IMG/VR virus record: IMGVR_UViG_3300022074_000207
Location: 1 to 32,304 of that record
Length of the DNA stretch: 32,304 bases
Source: a virus
Strand: one strand, 5' to 3'
The stretch's first letter is position 1; each line of letters opens with the position of its first letter. The notes beneath the pieces were generated by a model. The model did not search any database, was not told the origin of the DNA, and saw nothing but the letters and a program-made list of their open reading frames with translations. Below, piece after piece: positions 28,897-32,304 of this stretch. The position numbers and the translations under genes are program-made.

Positions 28897-29024
28897 TGCC
28901 GATGGGAAAAGGGACATATGGATCGACGCGAGGGCGTCCACCAAAGTCAGCAAAGATGAAAAAACAGGCAGCTACGGCGATTTCTATGAAGAAGGCAAAG
29001 AAGAAGCCAAAGAATAAGATGTAA
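28896..29024 (+). CDS. Tiny basic protein with AT-hook-like RGRPPK
   Basis: A 42-residue protein, last gene of the rightward block. It contains STRGRPPKSAKMKK; RGRP flanked by basic residues is the core of the AT-hook, which lies in the minor groove of A+T-rich DNA. The rest is Lys/Ala-rich. The ATG shares a base with the upstream stop (TAATG). Its stop codon is immediately followed, with no gap, by the stop codon of the leftward gene at 29025. DNA binding is inferred from the motif only. Confidence 0.6.
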   Translation: MPMGKGTYGSTRGRPPKSAKMKKQAATAISMKKAKKKPKNKM

Positions 29025-29153
29025 TTACTTGAAGCTATTGATGTAGCATTCGTAGCAAATATCCTCGCCAGAGGCGAGTGACACCCATGTATCATGGATA
29101 TAGTCACAAGCCTTCTGACATCGGGCGCAGTTAAACGGACTCCTCCTCTTCAT
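29025..29153 (-). CDS. Small zinc-ribbon-like protein
   Basis: A 42-residue protein. The pattern NCARCQKACDY and then, some 20 residues on, DICYECYINSF gives two CxxC pairs and an extra Cys, as in treble-clef or zinc-ribbon peptides. Such phage proteins often bind host proteins or nucleic acids. The ATG at 29153 is 22 bases inside the upstream gene in another frame, with only a weak AGAAGA before it, so translation would depend on coupling. It is the last gene of the right-hand leftward operon. The Cys spacing argues strongly that the frame is real. Confidence 0.6.
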   Translation of the reverse strand: MKRRSPFNCARCQKACDYIHDTWVSLASGEDICYECYINSFK

Positions 29154-29331
29154 GGTCTTCTGTTTGCTGCGCTTCTTCATTTCTCTTCATCTCCATACCA
29201 ACAGCTAAACAGTTGAGTGCAAGCTGTAGCATTTCTGTTGATTGCATTTGTTTCACGTGAATCGTGCCGTCGATGCTGACAGCCACGCCATCATTAGCTC
29301 TAGGTATTATCAGGAACTGTGGCTGATCCAT
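29131..29331 (-). CDS. Small acidic hypothetical protein
   Basis: A 66-residue protein: QFLIIPRANDGVAVSIDGTI looks like two beta strands, QSTEMLQLALNCLAVGMEMK a helix, and the tail is a run of acids (EDHEEEESV). I do not recognise it. It starts at 29331, 32 bases inside the excisionase-like gene, with AGGA six bases before the ATG. Highly acidic tails in small phage proteins can mimic DNA; that is speculation here. Confidence 0.58.
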   Translation of the reverse strand: MDQPQFLIIPRANDGVAVSIDGTIHVKQMQSTEMLQLALNCLAVGMEMKRNEEAQQTEDHEEEESV

Positions 29332-29515
29332 CTGCGATCCTCTCTATCTCTGTTGCAGTGATGTACCACCTACCCTCAAACTGGTATCCTTTGATAACAC
29401 CCTTTTTAAGCAGGCTACGCAGGTGTTGTACCTTGGAGCGCTTGTCGGTACCAAAAAGTATCAGAGACGCCTCACGGGGGCTTAGAATGGCGCTAGAAGG
29501 GGATATCTGGGTCAT
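29300..29515 (-). CDS. Excisionase/MerR-type small DNA-binding protein
   Basis: A 71-residue protein with LSPREASLILFGTDKRSKVQ, then HLRSLLKKGVIKGYQFEGRW, then YITATEIERIA. This is the winged-helix plan of excisionase-type proteins: helix-turn-helix, then a two-strand wing (GYQFEGRWYI), then a last helix. Such proteins bend DNA at attachment sites or regulate promoters. No integrase is in the window, so the excisionase role is unproved. The ATG at 29515 overlaps the SSB-tail gene by 23 bases. Confidence 0.68.
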   Translation of the reverse strand: MTQISPSSAILSPREASLILFGTDKRSKVQHLRSLLKKGVIKGYQFEGRWYITATEIERIADGSATVPDNT

Positions 29516-29840
29516 CGTCCTCTGCCTTTGGCTGTGGTGCCGCATATTTATGGCTGATAGCGTTACCGATAGGCTTCATAGCTGGCTGTGAAATGCCGTC
29601 AGAGATGCTGTCCTCGCCCTCGTATTCGGTAACTCGTGAGATGCGAATAGAGATAGTGCCATCCTCGTTGGCGAACAGGGACACTTGATGTCGCTGGCCT
29701 TCTCTGAAATGCAAATCGGCAGGAACCTTTTGCTCCGCTGAATAAGGTTGCCAGTTACCGTTGCTATACTGTGCCTTGCTCTTTCCCTCCACGTTGGGAA
29801 ACAGCTTGATGTAAGTCATTGTGTCATAGCGTCTAGCCAT
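29493..29840 (-). CDS. Protein with SSB-type acidic C-terminal tip
   Basis: A 115-residue protein. The last residues, EDDDPDIPF, are a textbook single-stranded-DNA-binding-protein tail: acidic residues then Ile-Pro-Phe. In host SSB this tip docks repair and replication proteins. A disordered, proline-rich linker (QPAMKPIGNA, AAPQPKAE) leads to it. The N-terminal part (YIKLFPNVEGKSKAQ, HFREGQRHQVSLFANEDG, TISIRISRV) is beta-rich and could be an OB-like fold, though not a standard bacterial SSB sequence. The start at 29840 overlaps the recombination gene by eight bases. It is probably a phage SSB, or else a protein that mimics the tail to recruit host enzymes. Confidence 0.65.
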   Translation of the reverse strand: MARRYDTMTYIKLFPNVEGKSKAQYSNGNWQPYSAEQKVPADLHFREGQRHQVSLFANEDGTISIRISRVTEYEGEDSISDGISQPAMKPIGNAISHKYAAPQPKAEDDDPDIPF

Positions 29841-30453
29841 TCTTTTTGAACTCCTTGTTTCTAGCTTGGCATTTTGCCTTGATGTCTTGATAAATCTCAG
29901 GGAAGTCTTTGTTAGCAAGCTCCATATATTTCTTTGTGAAGTCTGCTTGCATCCACTGATCTAATTGCTTCTTGTCAAAATCTGGCAGAAAGTCTGCTGC
30001 TTGTTGTTGAAGCTCTATCAAACTAGCGGGTGGTTCTTTGGCCGGTGGTAAGCTGGCAATGGCCTGTTCCTTTCTGCCTACACCATCCATCTCGTTAGCT
30101 GACGCATACTCGCCGCCAGCTAGACCAAGCGATGCCAAGGCACGACCAATGGCAGATGTCTCACAGTTTTCTAAGGCTGATGTCTTGTTGACGTTGCCCT
30201 GTCCTCTGATCTCCTCTGCCATGCCGGAACCGATTACAGCGCCGTCCATGTTGGTGATCTTGGCTTTGACGACAACGCGCTGGCCGTCGTCTACCAGTAT
30301 GTGTGTGTCTACGCCAAAGTCAGTGCCATGCACCTGACGAAACGCTTCCATCCGATGCACGACCTGGGTGTATTTCTTGCCGCCTTTCTGCGTTACGCCA
30401 TGACTGGTGTTCAACTCAGCGACTAGGGCCATTGTTGGTTTTAGGTCAGTCAT
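29833..30453 (-). CDS. Probable ssDNA annealing/recombination protein
   Basis: A 206-residue protein. The core reads VVHRMEAFRQVHGTDFGVDT, then VVVKAKITNMDGAVIGSGMA and EEIRGQGNVNKTSALENCET, then SAIGRALASLGLAGGEYASA. The motif ALENxETSAIGRALASLG is remembered from phage proteins of the single-strand-annealing type or linked to them, but I cannot name the exact family. The overlap with an SSB-tail protein supports a recombination role. The C-terminal third is charged and helical. The start at 30453 has GGGGGAAAAG before it. A replication-accessory role is the alternative. Confidence 0.5.
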   Translation of the reverse strand: MTDLKPTMALVAELNTSHGVTQKGGKKYTQVVHRMEAFRQVHGTDFGVDTHILVDDGQRVVVKAKITNMDGAVIGSGMAEEIRGQGNVNKTSALENCETSAIGRALASLGLAGGEYASANEMDGVGRKEQAIASLPPAKEPPASLIELQQQAADFLPDFDKKQLDQWMQADFTKKYMELANKDFPEIYQDIKAKCQARNKEFKKNG

Positions 30454-30658
30454 TCTTTTCCCCCTGTTCGATGCCAAGTTTATCAGAGATCAGGTGTACA
30501 AACAGCGCCAAACTCTTCTCCATATTTGCTATCTTGTCGTTGTTTTCATACACAGACTTTTGCAAGTGATCGACACGCACAAACAACTCGTTGATGCTGT
30601 CTTGCATGTCGTGTGGTGTGACGTGCGGCGTGTAGGTGTCATCTGGTTCATATTTCAT
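30446..30658 (-). CDS. Small coiled-coil hypothetical protein
   Basis: A 70-residue acidic protein. Residues about 18-60 form a heptad-like helix (INELFVRVDHLQKSVYENND, KIANMEKSLALFVHLISDKL), likely a coiled-coil dimer. I do not recognise the family. The ATG at 30658 is chosen because GGAGG lies five bases before it; an ATG at 30670 has no ribosome site. It overlaps neighbours by 11 and 8 bases. Confidence 0.6.
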   Translation of the reverse strand: MKYEPDDTYTPHVTPHDMQDSINELFVRVDHLQKSVYENNDKIANMEKSLALFVHLISDKLGIEQGEKND

Positions 30659-30944
30659 TGTTGCCTCCAAAATGATTTCTCAGGGCTTTTACATGACGAT
30701 CAAGATAAGCGTGAACTTCAACCAACCTATAAAAGTTCCTTGGCTTTTTGCTGTTTCCAGGCTGCTTTATGGCCGGAAAGTTTTTGTCTTTCGCAAGCAT
30801 TCTTGAGATGGTGCGCTGGCTAATTTTGGCCCTGCCCATGTCATGCAGCGCATCAGCTAACTCTGACTGAGTGCAAATGCCAAGTTCCCTTCTCTCCTGT
30901 TTAGTCAAAGCAGCACAAGCAACATAAATTTTTTCATCATCCAT
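30648..30944 (-). CDS. Helix-turn-helix DNA-binding protein
   Basis: A 98-residue protein with a helix-turn-helix at residues about 24-55: CTQSELADALHDMGRAKISQ, then RTISRMLAKDKNFPA. An N-terminal helix (KIYVACAALTKQERREL) precedes it. The C-terminal part (NFYRLVEVHAYLDRHVKALR) is helical and could dimerise. It probably regulates early transcription or initiates replication at phage sites; the sequence does not choose. The ATG overlaps the preceding gene by eight bases, with GGGAG upstream. Confidence 0.65.
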   Translation of the reverse strand: MDDEKIYVACAALTKQERRELGICTQSELADALHDMGRAKISQRTISRMLAKDKNFPAIKQPGNSKKPRNFYRLVEVHAYLDRHVKALRNHFGGNNEI

Positions 30945-31533
30945 TGTTTTCTCCCTTGATTAGCTTTTCAGCCCTTTTTGCAAACTCACGCTGCGCCTTG
31001 GCATGCCTTCTGTGCCTCTCATGTTCAGGTATATCACCCCATTCGGCACCGCCCCTCACGTAGCCAGCGCCTAACATGTCACGCTCTCGCATGATTTGTA
31101 TTTCTAGGGCTGACTTACCCTCGTACTGTTGACGACGATTGTTGTCGGCATCTTCTCTTGAGATGTAATCCTCTTCATATAGAGCCGCTGGAATAAGCCA
31201 TATCTGGCCCTTTGGCTTCATGCAGTTTTGCCCAGACTTGTAAAAGGACTTGCCAGACAGACCATACTCAGCGTCTTCATGCTCCACGACGATCCTGCCG
31301 CGATCAGTGATGGCTTCAATCTCGTAATGCTCTGGTGGGTACATCTCACTGTGTGACGCTGTCTTGAGAACAACCACCTTGTCACCGACTTGAGGTGGGT
31401 TTTCAGCGTAGTATGCTTTGGTCATTTCCATGTCTTTATACTTGTGACGGAAAGCATGACCATGTCCAAACTGACCCCGATATGTGTCTTGGCTTGCATT
31501 CGGTGTGCTTGGCTTGTCTTTGTCGTCAAACAT
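30937..31533 (-). CDS. Hypothetical protein with SH3/KOW-like stretch
   Basis: A 198-residue protein beginning MFDDKDKPSTPNASQD. Residues about 45-80 (PPQVGDKVVVLKTASHSE, then YEIEAITDRGRIVVEHED) look like a small SH3- or KOW-like beta barrel of the kind that binds RNA or protein. The rest is charged helix, including RQQYEGKSALEIQIMRERD and a basic C-terminus (AKAQREFAKRAEKLIKGE). I cannot name it. The start at 31533 follows GGGAGAAAGCA; an extension to 31614 would lie in the upstream gene. Confidence 0.58.
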   Translation of the reverse strand: MFDDKDKPSTPNASQDTYRGQFGHGHAFRHKYKDMEMTKAYYAENPPQVGDKVVVLKTASHSEMYPPEHYEIEAITDRGRIVVEHEDAEYGLSGKSFYKSGQNCMKPKGQIWLIPAALYEEDYISREDADNNRRQQYEGKSALEIQIMRERDMLGAGYVRGGAEWGDIPEHERHRRHAKAQREFAKRAEKLIKGENNG

Positions 31534-31858
31534 TGCTTTCTCCCTTGTAAAACTCCTTGTGCCACATGACCATTTGACTGCGGCCTGATCTAGCCTTGCG
31601 GCGAGTGCCATCAACGATGATGATGCCTTTCTCTTTCAGCGGCTTGAAACGTGGCGTGATGCTGTTATAAGCATGTCGGGGCAGGGCATTGCAGACATCA
31701 TCAGCAATCGCACCTGTCTCACGAGACTCCCAGATTGCATCGGCTACTATGCTTTCCATGGCGGTAGCGTCGATGCTTTCTGCGGCGTCGTGGCTAGTGG
31801 CGGGGTCATCCCTGCGCACTAGCTTGTAGGTTGGAGTGTCAAACAAATCAGACATCAT
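31526..31858 (-). CDS. Phage winged-helix DNA-binding protein
   Basis: A 110-residue protein. DDPATSHDAAESIDATAM, then ADAIWESRETGAIADDVCNA, SITPRFKPLKEKGIIIVDGT and RRKARSGRSQMVMW is the common phage winged-helix protein pattern: three helices, with PRFxxLxxxGII as recognition helix and wing. The family is widespread in phage early regions; DNA binding is presumed and the target is unknown. Two ATG codons (31858, 31855) are possible; GGGGAG stands upstream of both. It overlaps the preceding gene by 11 bases. Confidence 0.7.
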   Translation of the reverse strand: MMSDLFDTPTYKLVRRDDPATSHDAAESIDATAMESIVADAIWESRETGAIADDVCNALPRHAYNSITPRFKPLKEKGIIIVDGTRRKARSGRSQMVMWHKEFYKGESNV

Positions 31859-32090
31859 CTTTGATCTCCCCAAACTTACGCTCATACGCACCGCGCATCT
31901 TGACGTAGTAGTCGATCGCATCGCGGTATCTACGCAGATCATCTGTTGAAATATTGCCCTCCTTTGGTTGCATCAAAGCGTAATGGATGTGTTCTGCCGA
32001 TCCGACAAGATCAAACTCAGCCATCTTGATTCCAGCCATAAGTTCTTCTTTTGTGAAACTAATGCTCACAGGGTTTGCTTTACGTGCCAT
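31848..32090 (-). CDS. Hypothetical small protein
   Basis: An 80-residue protein, helical and mixed-charge (SISFTKEELMAGIKMAEFDL, later STDDLRRYRDAIDYYVKMRG). I do not recognise a family. The ATG at 32090 directly follows GGAGGTTTTA and shares a base with the upstream stop (TAATG). The longer open frame to 32234 is a shadow of the upstream gene and is rejected. Confidence 0.62.
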   Translation of the reverse strand: MARKANPVSISFTKEELMAGIKMAEFDLVGSAEHIHYALMQPKEGNISTDDLRRYRDAIDYYVKMRGAYERKFGEIKDDV

Positions 32091-32304
32091 TAAAACCTCC
32101 ATAGTTGATTGGCTACATCTATAATTCCTGGGCCATGTCGCCGTGCAATCTCGTTGAAATCTGGCACTACTCTGTTTGCCAGTTCCTTCCATGACCCTCG
32201 CGCATCCTTCAAAAGATTTTGACTGACGCGCCATGATTGCACAGCATCTGCATATGCTCTGTCCAAAGCCTCTGGCTTGAGTTGGTCACAGTTGTCGGCG
32301 TCGG
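32090..32304 (-). CDS. Hypothetical phage protein, C-terminal part (cut by right edge)
   Basis: The frame is open from the right edge to a TAA at 32092-32090, giving 71 whole codons of the C-terminus. It reads as normal protein: QLKPEALDRAYADAVQSWRV, SQNLLKDARGSWKELANRVV, then FNEIARRHGPGIIDVANQLW. It is helical and I do not recognise it. The stop overlaps the next start by one base. If the genome is circular, this could be the far end of the gene cut at position 1, but a direct join is out of frame. Confidence 0.62.
   Translation of the reverse strand, partial: DADNCDQLKPEALDRAYADAVQSWRVSQNLLKDARGSWKELANRVVPDFNEIARRHGPGIIDVANQLWRF

Noticed and set aside
29064-29078. CTCGCC-AGA-GGCGAG hairpin as terminator between the converging operons
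   Set aside because: The stem is only six base pairs, has no T-run on either side, and lies inside the zinc-ribbon gene.
1-32304. tRNA genes and phage attachment sites
   Set aside because: The non-coding intervals (292-380, 1085-1462, 4992-5363) show no cloverleaf with a GTTC-type T-loop. With no integrase present, no att core can be supported.
32090-32304. Direct circular fusion of the two edge fragments
   Set aside because: Joining base 32304 to base 1 puts the left N-terminus in a frame that stops after about 31 unnatural codons. The natural frame at the right edge is offset by one base.

Overview
The window is a piece of the genome of a tailed, short-tailed (podovirus-like) phage with a T7-like virion plan. 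The evidence is the order of its rightward late genes: small and large terminase, portal, Bbp19-like protein, scaffold, major capsid, tail tubular A, tail tubular B, Gp13-like protein, three internal/ejection proteins, and a tail fibre with a T7-type N-terminus. Several capsid-region genes (portal, Bbp19-like, 292-residue capsid protein, cement-like protein) recall the Bordetella BPP-1 lineage more than T7 itself. Many of the small late proteins are, from memory, of types common in marine phages, so a marine Gram-negative host is likely. The sequence does not fix the host species.

Layout. (1) 1-381: a divergent control region with a leftward gene running off the left edge. (2) 381-1084: a short rightward operon of XRE regulator, two-knuckle zinc protein and PD-(D/E)XK nuclease (Holliday-junction-resolvase type). 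(3) 1085-1462: a non-coding, repeat-rich interval ending in a bidirectional terminator. (4) 1463-4991: a leftward operon of twelve small genes (MqsA-like and XRE DNA-binding proteins, two membrane proteins, a Cys-rich Gp88-like protein, unknowns), most of them started by a nearly identical leader containing AAAGGATCA. (5) 4992-5363: a divergent control region. (6) 5364-25344: packaging, head, tail and ejection genes. (7) 25390-29024: a rightward train of small overlapping genes. It holds a multi-part lysis cassette (XhlA-like, two holin candidates, an exported Cys protein, a T4-type endolysin) and seven tiny, very basic proteins of unknown function. (8) 29025-32304: a leftward early-type operon of overlapping genes with winged-helix, HTH and excisionase-like DNA-binding proteins, a probable annealing/recombination protein, and a protein with a perfect SSB-type acidic tail. 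It runs off the right edge.

How it works together. Blocks 2, 4 and 8 look like regulation, recombination and takeover genes. Blocks 6 and 7 build the particle and release it. The late train and the right-hand leftward operon collide stop-to-stop with no space between them. No DNA polymerase, helicase, primase, RNA polymerase or integrase is in the window, and both edges cut leftward genes. So the window is probably only part of the genome, or a nearly complete circular genome opened inside a leftward early operon.

All assignments rest on reading the sequence and remembered family features. No database search was run.
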